The translations under genes and the position numbers were made by a program. Below, one piece after another: positions 45,238 to 53,230 of a DNA stretch of 64,000 bases (position 1 is its first letter; the number at the start of each line of letters is the position of its first letter). The stretch spans positions 1 through 64,000 of the forward strand of contig CANMZT010000005.1 in NCBI GenBank assembly GCA_947502405.1. Direction: 5' to 3'. A model generated the notes under the pieces. That model saw only the letters and a list, made by a program, of their open reading frames with translations. It made no database searches and had not been told where the DNA came from. Source of the DNA: an uncultured Algibacter sp. Lineage in GTDB: Bacteria; Bacteroidota; Bacteroidia; Flavobacteriales; Flavobacteriaceae.

Positions 45238-45268
45238 AAGCTGCTTAGTATTTAAAACTAAGCAGCTT
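45238..45268. terminator. Terminator between the DUF6768 and channel genes
   Basis: AAGCTGCTTAG (45238-45248) and CTAAGCAGCTT (45258-45268) form a perfect 11-base stem. Read on the minus strand the stem is followed by a run of T (the A-run 45233-45239), so it best serves the channel gene; it can also slow the plus-strand message. Confidence 0.8.
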
Positions 45269-45291
45269 AACATTAATAAAGGTTAAGTGTG

Positions 45292-46461
45292 TTATTTTTT
45301 ATTAAACTTAGTGAGTATTTTATCCATTTGTTTACCAGCCGCTTCACGACCTCCCAAACCAAATGATAAGACAACAGTTAAGGCTACAGTCCCTAAAGTA
45401 ATACCAAAAGCAAGGTTAATAATTTCATCTGCAATACCCATAGTTTTTAATCCAATGGCTAAGAAAATAGATAAAATTGCTATTCTGATAATAGAAGTAA
45501 CAAAATTATTATTCTCATTTTTTGAGAAATTGTTAGCTGCGACTGTAGAAATCCAATTTCCAATGGCTAAAATAACAAGACCAAATAGTATTTTTCCTGA
45601 GTAGTTTGTTATAGTATATAAAACTTCAGATAGTTTCGCAAACTCTAATTTTTCAACTGCAGTGGTAATTCCAAACAAAACAATAAAGAAATACACTAAA
45701 TTACCAATAATCTTAACCATATTAGAGTTACCTGTAATATTATCTAACCCAGATTTATTAAGAAAATTATTTAAATTCATACTGTTTAATAAGTCTTTTA
45801 TCAGTTCGCTTAAAAAGCGGCCACCAACAATAAAAAGTATCAGAATACACACTGCAACGAGTACTTTTGGAATGGCACTAAAAAAATCTTTTAACATAGT
45901 TGTAGCAGGTTCTGATATAGCATGCATATTTAGAATGTTAAATGCAGAAATTAGTAAAGGAATAAAAACAAAAATGAATACAATTTTTTTTATGATTTTT
46001 ACTAAGTCAAGATTTTCTGGAAGCTTAAGTTTAGGTGCTAAATTTTTAATGGAATTACCAGATAGCTCAACCAATTCTGATACTATGGTAGCTAACATAT
46101 AACCAACGTAACCCACTAATCCAGCGCCAATTATATTTGGTAAAAAGCTAGTAAATCCATTTAACATATTTTTAACAGGATCTAGAACATTACTCATCCC
46201 TAGTTTTTCTAGAGCTAATATGAAAACAAAAATCATTACTAGGAAGTAGATTAACTTACTAATAAATTTTGATAATGTTATTTTTGAATTACTCAGTTTT
46301 TCGTCAACACCTGTTTTTTTAATAAGTTTTGAAACAATACGTTTTAACAATCCAGCTACAAACCATCCAATAATAATGATAAGTATAGCAGCTATTGCAC
46401 TTGATAGATTTCCTCCAATTGATTGAGATAATGTATCTAAAAGATTTGATAAATAGTCCAT
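45292..46461 (-). CDS. Multi-helix membrane protein with conserved TM-helix repeats (mechanosensitive channel-like)
   Basis: A 389-aa membrane protein with about ten hydrophobic helices. It contains the repeated TM_helix motif seen in relatives of small mechanosensitive channels: SAIAAILIIIIGWFVAGLLKRIV near residues 20-42, a Gly-rich FLPNIIGAGLVGYVGYMLATIV near 105-126, and LFGLVILAIGNWISTVAA near 288-305. The MscS pore and C-terminal beta domain are not visible, so it is a channel-like protein rather than a classical MscS. The final IILAFGITLGTVALTVVL helix and a GLGGREAAGKQMD end are typical of the group. Confidence 0.8.
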   Translation of the reverse strand: MDYLSNLLDTLSQSIGGNLSSAIAAILIIIIGWFVAGLLKRIVSKLIKKTGVDEKLSNSKITLSKFISKLIYFLVMIFVFILALEKLGMSNVLDPVKNMLNGFTSFLPNIIGAGLVGYVGYMLATIVSELVELSGNSIKNLAPKLKLPENLDLVKIIKKIVFIFVFIPLLISAFNILNMHAISEPATTMLKDFFSAIPKVLVAVCILILFIVGGRFLSELIKDLLNSMNLNNFLNKSGLDNITGNSNMVKIIGNLVYFFIVLFGITTAVEKLEFAKLSEVLYTITNYSGKILFGLVILAIGNWISTVAANNFSKNENNNFVTSIIRIAILSIFLAIGLKTMGIADEIINLAFGITLGTVALTVVLSFGLGGREAAGKQMDKILTKFNKK

Positions 46462-46559
46462 AATTTTTTAATTTTAATTGTTATAGTTAGGTTTATGACC
46501 CAAAAAAAATGGTAAAGACACATTAAATTTTAAAATATAGAATATTTGTTTTTTTTATT

Positions 46560-46741
46560 TAGTTTTGTTACTCCTAGGGATGATTTCTTTCCCACGCTGA
46601 ATTTTCGACACTTTCGAAAGGATAAAGGTAGATAAGGAATGGTTATTTTACTCGCAAAGCGAGATTAATTATTAAAGTTTGCACTTAAACAGTGTTAAAC
46701 GGTGTCTCAATGTGGGCATTAAACCTAAAATTATTTACAAA
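46560..46741 (+). promoter_or_regulatory. -7 box and long leader of the rocD gene
   Basis: TAGTTTTG (46560-46567) fits TAnnTTTG exactly, though without a good TTG at -33. Downstream it leaves a leader of about 165 bases before the ATG at 46742. The leader holds a CTTTC-GAAAG palindrome near 46611 and the hairpin CTCGC-AAA-GCGAG at 46652-46664. No known riboswitch is recognised and no gene is supported in the 46462-46741 gap. Confidence 0.35.
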
Positions 46742-48025
46742 ATGGCTGTTTTAGACCAATTAACATCGCAACAAGCGATTGATTTAGAAAACAAGTATGG
46801 CGCACACAATTACCATCCATTACCTGTAGTATTAACTAGAGGAGAAGGAGTATACGTCTGGGATGTAGAAGGTAAGAAGTATTACGATTTTTTATCGGCG
46901 TATTCTGCTGTAAACCAAGGGCATTGTCACCTTAAAATAGTAAATGCTATGGTACAGCAAGCACAAACATTAACCTTAACATCTAGGGCGTTTCACAATG
47001 ATGTTTTAGGACGCTACGAAAAATTTGCTTGTGAATTTTTTGGGTTTGATAAACTCTTGCCTATGAATACGGGAGCCGAAGCTGTAGAGACAGCTTTAAA
47101 GCTTTGTAGAAAATGGGCCTATGAAGTAAAAGGTATTGATGAAAACGAAGCTGATATTATTGTGTGTGAAAACAATTTTCATGGGCGTACAACTACCATT
47201 ATATCTTTTTCAAATGATCCTGTAGCGAGAAAAAACTTTGGCCCTTACACAAAAGGGTTTATAAAGATTGAATATGATAATTTAAATGCATTAGAAGAAG
47301 TATTAAAAAACAACCCAAATGTAGCAGGTTTTCTTGTAGAACCTATTCAAGGTGAAGCTGGTGTTTACGTACCTAGTGAAGATTATTTAATAAAGGCAAA
47401 AGCACTCTGCCAGCAATATAATGTATTATTTATTGCTGATGAAGTACAAACAGGAATTGCCAGAACAGGACGATTATTGGCAACTTGTGGTAATTGTAAT
47501 TGCGAGAATAAAAATTGCTCTAACACACCAGATGTTAAACCCGACGTGCTTATTCTCGGTAAAGCTATAAGTGGAGGGGTATATCCTGTTTCTGCTGTTT
47601 TAGCTAATGATAGTGTAATGAAGGTTATTAAACCAGGAAATCATGGTAGTACTTTTGGAGGTAACCCAATAGCAGGTGCAGTAGCTATGGCAGCATTAGA
47701 AGTTATAAGGGACGAAAATCTAGCAGATAATGCTTTTGTACTTGGTAATCTGTTTAGAAGTGAATTAAATAAATACATAGAAACGAGTAACATTGTTAAA
47801 TTAGTTCGTGGTAAAGGATTATTAAATGCCATAGTTATTAATGATGATGAAGATAGCAATACGGCTTGGGATGTTTGTTTAGCTTTAAGAGATAACGGCT
47901 TATTAGCAAAACCTACGCATGGAAATATTATACGTTTTGCGCCACCTTTGGTAATGACAAAAGAACAGTTATTGGACTGTATAAACATTATTAAAAAAAC
48001 ACTTAAACAATTTGAAAATAGATAA
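46742..48025 (+). CDS. rocD: Ornithine--oxo-acid aminotransferase
   Basis: A PLP enzyme that converts ornithine to glutamate semialdehyde, linking arginine breakdown to proline and glutamate. The ATG at 46742 (MAVLDQLTS) was chosen over an upstream TTG at 46679; this gives 427 aa. PLP-binding Lys274 lies in ILGKAISGG, and NTGAEAVETALKLCRKW near residue 100 and FIADEVQTGIARTG near 230-243 are the class III cofactor motifs. An insert with Cys249, Cys252, Cys254 and Cys259 (CGNCNCENKNC) precedes the catalytic lysine; it could bind a metal. The DUF5362 gene follows by one base. Confidence 0.94.
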   Translation: MAVLDQLTSQQAIDLENKYGAHNYHPLPVVLTRGEGVYVWDVEGKKYYDFLSAYSAVNQGHCHLKIVNAMVQQAQTLTLTSRAFHNDVLGRYEKFACEFFGFDKLLPMNTGAEAVETALKLCRKWAYEVKGIDENEADIIVCENNFHGRTTTIISFSNDPVARKNFGPYTKGFIKIEYDNLNALEEVLKNNPNVAGFLVEPIQGEAGVYVPSEDYLIKAKALCQQYNVLFIADEVQTGIARTGRLLATCGNCNCENKNCSNTPDVKPDVLILGKAISGGVYPVSAVLANDSVMKVIKPGNHGSTFGGNPIAGAVAMAALEVIRDENLADNAFVLGNLFRSELNKYIETSNIVKLVRGKGLLNAIVINDDEDSNTAWDVCLALRDNGLLAKPTHGNIIRFAPPLVMTKEQLLDCINIIKKTLKQFENR

Positions 48026-48026
48026 T

Positions 48027-48476
48027 ATGGAACAAAAATCAGCTTTTGAAAGTTTTGAATTAGAAGTTAATAGTGAGATTAAAGGCTTCTTAAAAGAAAC
48101 ATCTAAATGGGCATACTTTTTATCAATACTAGGTTTTATAGGAATTGGATTAATGGTTTTGGGCGGTATTGGTTTTAGTTTATTTTCTGGAATGAATCAA
48201 TTTGGAGGCACTACTGCATTCGGTTTAGGATATTCAGCTGGAGTTGGATTATTTTACATAATCTTTGCATTAATCTACTTTTTTCCAATACTATATTTAT
48301 TCAAATTTGCAAAAAACATGAAAACGGCACTGAGTTCTGAAAATAATGATAATTTTAAAAGTGCTTTTTTAAATTTAAAGTCGCATTATAAATTCATTGG
48401 TATTTTCACTATAGCCATAATAGGGTTATATATTCTGATACTATTTGGAGCTGTATTAGGTGCTTCGTTTTTTTAA
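48027..48476 (+). CDS. DUF5362-like membrane protein
   Basis: A 149-aa protein with three or four hydrophobic helices (roughly residues 26-50, 62-92 and 120-145) and an acidic N terminus. I chose the ATG at 48027 (MEQKSAFESFEL); an upstream TTG at 48012 would overlap rocD. It fits the DUF5362 group of Bacteroidota membrane proteins of unknown role. It is one base from the rocD stop and may be cotranscribed with it, but there is no known functional link. A terminator follows. Confidence 0.75.
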   Translation: MEQKSAFESFELEVNSEIKGFLKETSKWAYFLSILGFIGIGLMVLGGIGFSLFSGMNQFGGTTAFGLGYSAGVGLFYIIFALIYFFPILYLFKFAKNMKTALSSENNDNFKSAFLNLKSHYKFIGIFTIAIIGLYILILFGAVLGASFF

Positions 48477-48505
48477 GTTAACAGAAGAAGAAAAACAGTT
48501 AAAAA

Positions 48506-48537
48506 TAAAAAAGGATACCAATCGGTACCCTTTTTTT
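48506..48537. terminator. Terminator between convergent DUF5362 and CCC-motif genes
   Basis: A-run plus AAGGATACC and GGTACCCTT plus T-run form a stem with one mismatch over an AATC loop. T-runs on both sides make it work in either direction. Confidence 0.75.
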
Positions 48538-48555
48538 TATTTAAAATGTATGCTA

Positions 48556-48879
48556 TTATTGATTTTGCATTTGCTCCATCATTTCTTGAGATTGCCTCAT
48601 TAACTCATCCCAACCAACTGTAGATATTCTATATATAGTCATTATTAAATAAAGAATGTTGATAATTAGAATTACTAATGCTACTATTTTAGCAGTATCC
48701 ATAGCTTTAATACTAGAGTGGTCATAATTTTCTGGATTCAGTTTAGCTTCTTTTAGTTTACTTTGAGCTATAAAAAATGCGATACCAGCTAAGATAAATC
48801 CGAGTCCTCCGAAGCAGCAACATAAAAGTCCTAAAATTGCTAATACATATACGAGTGTTGGGTTGAGTTTTTGTTCCAT
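48556..48879 (-). CDS. CCC-motif small membrane protein
   Basis: A 107-aa protein with two transmembrane helices, about residues 9-37 and 65-87. The three consecutive cysteines in ILGLLCCCFGGLGFILAGIA are the mark of the Bacteroidota CCC-motif membrane proteins, for which no function is known. A hydrophilic loop (EAKLNPENYDHSSIKAMD) separates the helices and the C-terminal tail is acidic and Met/Gln-rich. It follows the DUF2752 gene by 9 bases, and the two families are often neighbours. Confidence 0.88.
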   Translation of the reverse strand: MEQKLNPTLVYVLAILGLLCCCFGGLGFILAGIAFFIAQSKLKEAKLNPENYDHSSIKAMDTAKIVALVILIINILYLIMTIYRISTVGWDELMRQSQEMMEQMQNQ

Positions 48880-48888
48880 GTGTAAATT

Positions 48889-49164
48889 TTAATTGATTAA
48901 TTTGATTATAAAACTTATAATAATTGTAGCAACAGTTAAGATAGCAAGTGCTGTAATAACTTTATTTGCATGCTTAAATTTAAAGAAAATATTGACACCA
49001 ATGCTTATAAAAAGCGCTATTAAACTGTAAATAGCTGGATACATCTGGAATGCTGCAATAAACTCACCTTGAAATATTAAGGAAATGGCACGTTGCATAC
49101 CACAACCCATACATTCTATCCCTAGTAGTTTTTTGTTTAAACAAGGTAGCATGTAATCTTCCAT
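48889..49164 (-). CDS. DUF2752 membrane protein
   Basis: A 91-aa protein with two helices (about residues 35-55 and 67-88). The family signature is the N-terminal ECMGCGMQRAISLIFQGEF, with a C-x-x-C-G-x-x-R pattern that may bind a metal or be redox active. I set the start at the ATG at 49164 (MEDYMLPC) because the longer frame begins with TTG. It precedes the CCC-motif gene in an apparent two-gene unit. No function is established for the family. Confidence 0.87.
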   Translation of the reverse strand: MEDYMLPCLNKKLLGIECMGCGMQRAISLIFQGEFIAAFQMYPAIYSLIALFISIGVNIFFKFKHANKVITALAILTVATIIISFIIKLIN

Positions 49165-49234
49165 AAGATATAATAGCAAGTCTTGATGAAAAGCTAAAAT
49201 ACTAAAAGCTTATTAAGTGAGTAAAGTGTGTTTG

Positions 49235-50989
49235 CTATTTTTTATTACTAACAACAACTTTCTTTGAGAAAACCCCTTGATTAGCTAATTCAACTTTAAC
49301 AACATAAACACCAGAGCTTAATGGCTTTGTAGATAATGCGTGTCTTCTCTTTGTAGACTTAATGCGCTTGCTTAATACTTCCTTACCTGTTACATCATAT
49401 ACGCTTAAAGAAGTGATCTCAAAGTTGTTTTTGTTTATTAATTTTATTTGAGAAGCATTATTATTTTGAAAGATTTTTAGCCCTTCAAATGTGTTTTCAG
49501 AAGTACTAAGAGTATTTTTAGTGAATGTAATTTCAAAACGATTTGTGTATTCACCTTTATCTAAATTAATTTCAAAATTTTGGTTTCTTAAATTTAAATA
49601 TGCATCAGTTTGTTTATCATGTAAATAAATAGGGTTAGAATCATCAAAATGTTGAATATCTGCAACTCTTACAGCAATTGGTTGACTTTGAGCTAATATA
49701 ATTGTAAGTGGGATAGCTGAGTTTTCATTATAAGGTAAGGCTTCAGCAATATGCGAGTTGCCATCAACAATCCAAAAAGCATCAGAGCTTATAATATCAC
49801 TTTCACTTATTTTTGATTCTAAACCATAATCAAAACCTTTAGTGGCACTATCATGAAATGTCTGTACTAGCTGTCTGGTATATGCATTATTAAAATCAAT
49901 ATTAAGTCTAAAACGTTTATAATCTTCTGGTATTTCTGAAAACGGACTTTCAGTTTTTGATTTTTTAGTACGTGTTCCTTTAAAAAATTCACTATTTACA
50001 TCGGTTTCTCTGGTAAAGGTACGATGTGAGTTTTTGGCTCTTACCACATCATCTGCTGCACCTTCTACCATAAAACCTTGTCCTATTGGTATGTAACGTC
50101 TAGCTGTTTTAGTTCCAGTTCCGGTATTTGCAACATTGATGGAGCCATCTCCATTATAAGTGTTAAAAACAGCAGAAACAAATGTCTCTACGGTTCCTGC
50201 AGCATTAATAGTATATGTTGCATAACCGCCGTTATACTCATTTATAAAGTGCGAGTTTGTAGTTGGGTCTTGTTCCCAATAGTAAAGTGTTCCTGTAATT
50301 GTAGCTGCATTTTGGGTATCATGAATATAAGCTGCGGCATCCATTGCAGAAGGGTAAGGGTTTCCTACCAAAGAATACTGGTTAGTTAAAACACTAACGG
50401 CTATGGTACCATTGTTGGGTTTCCCTCTAAAATCATAACGCTGTGCATCTCCAGATCCAATAGTGCCTTTCATGGTAAAACCTTCGCCTGGGTTAATTGA
50501 AGTGTTACCTTCAACATGAATCCATTCCGCATAATTGTCAGAGGCTATAAATTTCCAAACCCAATAAGGCTCAATATTTAAAGGACTAGATGTTCCATTA
50601 AAAGAAGCTGTACTAACAAACGTAGCTGGAGTAGCAGTAATTAAACCTGTTGCGTCGTTTAAAAATGAAATTCCAAAGGGATTATTTACAGAGTTGTTAG
50701 TTTTACTTCCAATTGGAGAACACCAATAATTATATTCATGTTCGCCACCATTTGCTTCTTGATAAACACTTAATTCTCCAATACCAGAATTTCCTGTAGT
50801 TCCAGTGCCTTGTATTACTTGAGCTTCATTTCTTAAATAGATAGTACTAGCAGCCTCGTTAAGGTTAATGTCGTCTTCAACAAAAACAACTTCATCATTA
50901 ATAAAAATGTATGCGCTATTCCTAACAGATAGTTGTGAAAAACTCAAGTTAGATATAAGTACTAATACAAGTAATAACTTTTTTTGCAT
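49235..50989 (-). CDS. Large secreted protein with T9SS type A sorting domain
   Basis: A 584-aa secreted or surface protein. The ATG at 50989 (MQKKLLLVLVLISNLSFSQ) gives a clean signal peptide; the frame runs on to 51082 without a better start. The large beta-rich body contains NYWCSPIGSKTNN, YWVWKFIASDNYAEW and QYSLVGNPYPSAMDA, a pattern repeated in many Flavobacteriaceae surface proteins. The last 75 residues (KIFQNNNASQIKLINKNNF, LSVYDVTGKEVLSKRI, LSSGVYVVKVEL) are the type A sorting domain. No catalytic domain is recognised. Confidence 0.85.
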   Translation of the reverse strand: MQKKLLLVLVLISNLSFSQLSVRNSAYIFINDEVVFVEDDINLNEAASTIYLRNEAQVIQGTGTTGNSGIGELSVYQEANGGEHEYNYWCSPIGSKTNNSVNNPFGISFLNDATGLITATPATFVSTASFNGTSSPLNIEPYWVWKFIASDNYAEWIHVEGNTSINPGEGFTMKGTIGSGDAQRYDFRGKPNNGTIAVSVLTNQYSLVGNPYPSAMDAAAYIHDTQNAATITGTLYYWEQDPTTNSHFINEYNGGYATYTINAAGTVETFVSAVFNTYNGDGSINVANTGTGTKTARRYIPIGQGFMVEGAADDVVRAKNSHRTFTRETDVNSEFFKGTRTKKSKTESPFSEIPEDYKRFRLNIDFNNAYTRQLVQTFHDSATKGFDYGLESKISESDIISSDAFWIVDGNSHIAEALPYNENSAIPLTIILAQSQPIAVRVADIQHFDDSNPIYLHDKQTDAYLNLRNQNFEINLDKGEYTNRFEITFTKNTLSTSENTFEGLKIFQNNNASQIKLINKNNFEITSLSVYDVTGKEVLSKRIKSTKRRHALSTKPLSSGVYVVKVELANQGVFSKKVVVSNKK

Positions 50990-51012
50990 AAAGTTTGGGG
51001 CTTTAAGTCCAG

Positions 51013-51020
51013 CAAATATA
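51013..51020 (-). promoter_or_regulatory. Possible -7 box for the T9SS protein gene
   Basis: CAAATATA reads TATATTTG on the minus strand, an exact TAnnTTTG match, 24 bases upstream of the chosen ATG. This supports the start at 50989. No TTG at the expected distance. Confidence 0.35.
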
Positions 51021-51159
51021 CCATTTTTTTGAATATAAATGTATTTAAACGTCATTAAGTGTATTTTATCGATGTTTTTCAAATTAATATTAATTAGTAA
51101 TTGAATTGATATAATTAAATTTTAGTGTAATTTGCCTGCATAATTTTGTTTCTTTTGTT

Positions 51160-51351
51160 ATGAAATATTTAAACTATATTTTAATAATTATTGGAGCCTT
51201 TGTGGCTATGTATGCTAAAACAGGTGCAGATCAAAATCAGTATTTACTCATAGTTGGTATTGTAATGTTAATGATTGGTATTTATAGGATTTCAAAAACT
51301 ATACCAAGTAGAACTAATAATGAAGCGGATAGTGATTCGGAAAATAATTAG
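51160..51351 (+). CDS. Small two-helix membrane protein, 63 aa
   Basis: A short protein with two hydrophobic helices, about residues 3-19 and 27-42, joined by a polar turn (KTGADQNQY), and a hydrophilic, acidic tail (NEADSDSENN). It has no recognised family. It stops two bases before the ATG of the Smr-domain gene, so the two are probably cotranscribed. A TTG at 51106-51108 followed after 19 bases by TAATTTG could be the promoter. Confidence 0.65.
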   Translation: MKYLNYILIIIGAFVAMYAKTGADQNQYLLIVGIVMLMIGIYRISKTIPSRTNNEADSDSENN

Positions 51352-51353
51352 CT

Positions 51354-51917
51354 ATGAAATTTAAATTAGGTGATATAGTTTTAGTTTTAGATGAAGATTT
51401 ATCTGGAGTTATAAAACGCATTGAAGGTAATACTGTTTCTATTGAAACTGATGATGGTTTTGAAATTGATTTTGATAGCAATGAATTGGTACTGAAAGAT
51501 AAAAAGGAGGCAATTAAATCTGATATTTTTTCAAGCTCAAGCATTAATGATGTTATTACTGAAAAAGAAGCTCCAAAGAGAAAACAGCAAATAAAAAAAC
51601 GATTTAAAGAGCGGTATGAGCCTACTATAGAGGTAGATTTACATATCAATCAACTCGTCAAATCTGCTAAAGGCATGAGTAATCATGATATGCTTACGCT
51701 TCAACTTGATACTGCAAAACGTAAATTAGAATTTGCTATTTCTAAGCGTATACAGAAGATAGTTTTTATCCATGGTGTAGGCGAGGGGGTACTAAAAATG
51801 GAATTAGAATACCTGTTTGGTAGATACAGTAATATAAAATTCTATGATGCCAATTACCAAAAATATGGTTTAGGAGCCACAGAAGTTTATATTTACCAAA
51901 ATACTACTAGCGACTAG
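51354..51917 (+). CDS. Smr-domain protein with N-terminal MutS2-like region
   Basis: A 187-aa protein with a beta-rich N-terminal part (residues 1-50, KLGDIVLVLDEDLSG) and a C-terminal Smr domain at 95-187, with EVDLHINQLV, the KIVFIHGVGEGVLKMEL loop and ATEVYIY. Smr domains nick DNA or cleave RNA, notably at collided ribosomes in MutS2-type proteins; the nucleic-acid target here is unknown. The protein lacks the MutS core and a signal peptide. Its TAG stop shares three bases with the stop of the convergent gene (CTAG). Confidence 0.88.
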   Translation: MKFKLGDIVLVLDEDLSGVIKRIEGNTVSIETDDGFEIDFDSNELVLKDKKEAIKSDIFSSSSINDVITEKEAPKRKQQIKKRFKERYEPTIEVDLHINQLVKSAKGMSNHDMLTLQLDTAKRKLEFAISKRIQKIVFIHGVGEGVLKMELEYLFGRYSNIKFYDANYQKYGLGATEVYIYQNTTSD

Positions 51918-52930
51918 GGAAAATCTGGTGTTTCTGTTCTAGAACTTGATGTTGCACCATTATTTAAAGTTCCAAAATCATAAGTATCCAAAGAAATCAA
52001 ATTCAAATCAAAATTAGATACTGTTAAGGTAACCGTGTAAGTTTCTATTATTGTATGTTCTCTGTAAGCGGTAGCTATAGGTCCGCCTATATTAGCAACG
52101 TCTTTATTTAAATAGTCAGCAATTCCATCACTGGTAATATCATTTGCAGGGTTTAGGTCTTCACTATCATTCTCTTCATTTCGAGTAATTATACCATCAC
52201 CATCATCATCAGGGTCAAGATAATTAGGTAGGTCATCTTCATCACTATTAGTGTTTAAAGCATCACTAAGATCACCATCACCGTTTGGATCTGGGTCTTC
52301 ATCTTTAGTTAAAACATTATCGCCATCATCATCTGCGTCTAGATAGTTAGGTAAGCCATCACCATCGGTATCAAATCCTAACTCTATATTTCCGTTTTCA
52401 TCGCCTATTGAGTTATCATTAGGGGCATCATCAAGATAATTTAATATACCATCATTATCATCATCTTCAATAGGATTTATTCCATTTGTACTTTCAAGTT
52501 CAGCAGGTATACCATCATTATCATCTTCAACTAAAACAGTATTTATTGTAACTGTTCCACTAGTGCTTTCATCGTCATTTTTTATATTAACCTCAGAATT
52601 AGGGATAACATTACAAAATAAATCAGAAGGTAATGTTGAGTTGCTATAAGTTCTATAATTAAGTGGAGCGGATGTGGATATATTAAATGTTTCTTCGTAT
52701 TGTAAATTTTCATCAACTTCAAAAATATCCTCTAAATCTAAATTATTAATTTTTATGGATATGGATTCTGATGGATCGTTTTTGGTTTTATAAAAAACTA
52801 TAGATGATTCACCTTCACATACCTGAAATGTGTCTTCAAAATCTAGTTCAAAATCAATAACATCTCCATCATCACAAGAACTAAGAGGTATCAAGATTAA
52901 GGAAAAAACAACAAAAAATAACTTACGCAT
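51914..52930 (-). CDS. Surface lipoprotein with Asp-rich, TSP3-like calcium repeats
   Basis: A 338-aa lipoprotein: lipobox Cys near residue 19 (LSSCDDGD) with acidic residues after it. A beta-rich region (30-130) is followed by several copies of a D-x-D-x-D-G repeat (about residues 140-270), such as FDTDGDGLPNYLDADDDGD, DEDDLPNYLDPDDDGDG and ENDSEDLNPAND. These match thrombospondin type 3-like calcium-binding repeats, which stabilise elongated surface proteins. No enzymatic domain is seen. The stop codon overlaps that of the convergent Smr gene. Confidence 0.85.
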   Translation of the reverse strand: MRKLFFVVFSLILIPLSSCDDGDVIDFELDFEDTFQVCEGESSIVFYKTKNDPSESISIKINNLDLEDIFEVDENLQYEETFNISTSAPLNYRTYSNSTLPSDLFCNVIPNSEVNIKNDDESTSGTVTINTVLVEDDNDGIPAELESTNGINPIEDDDNDGILNYLDDAPNDNSIGDENGNIELGFDTDGDGLPNYLDADDDGDNVLTKDEDPDPNGDGDLSDALNTNSDEDDLPNYLDPDDDGDGIITRNEENDSEDLNPANDITSDGIADYLNKDVANIGGPIATAYREHTIIETYTVTLTVSNFDLNLISLDTYDFGTLNNGATSSSRTETPDFP

Positions 52931-52981
52931 TGCATTTGGGTTTTAGGCAAAAATAATAGAATTGATAATTATAACGTAGTA

Positions 52982-53143
52982 ATACCAAATAAAGTTTAAA
53001 ATAACCAATTAAATTCGTTTCTATTTCCTTTATCTTTCAATATAAAATAGAACCATAACTACTGCTATGCTTATATTTTTTCTTTTATCTAAAGAAAATA
53101 TAATTCAAATTTATTATCGATCATTTTAAACTTTGTTTGGTAT
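52982..53143. repeat. 162-base element bounded by 21-base inverted repeats
   Basis: ATACCAAA at 52982 continues into AAAGTTTAAAAT, and the reverse complement ending TTTGGTAT lies at 53123-53143, with one mismatch over 21 bases. The inside is AT-rich, carries no ORF, and covers half of the 52931-53230 gap. It could be a MITE or a long regulatory hairpin upstream of the cysteine desulfurase gene. No clear target-site duplication is visible. Confidence 0.5.
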
Positions 53144-53145
53144 AA

Positions 53146-53175
53146 TTGATAATAATTTTATTTCAAGTATTTTTG
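53146..53175 (+). promoter_or_regulatory. Promoter of the cysteine desulfurase gene
   Basis: TTG (53146-53148), a 19-base spacer, and TATTTTTG (53168-53175), matching both elements of the Bacteroidota consensus. The likely transcription start near 53182 leaves a leader of about 50 bases. Confidence 0.65.
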
Positions 53176-53230
53176 GAGCCTAAAGCTCATTAAATTACTA
53201 GGTGGGTATTAAATAATAGAAGACTATAAA

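Noticed and set aside
45287-46102. Plus-strand open frames opposite the channel-like gene
   Set aside because: Basic, low-complexity products antisense to a clear membrane protein; treated as shadows.
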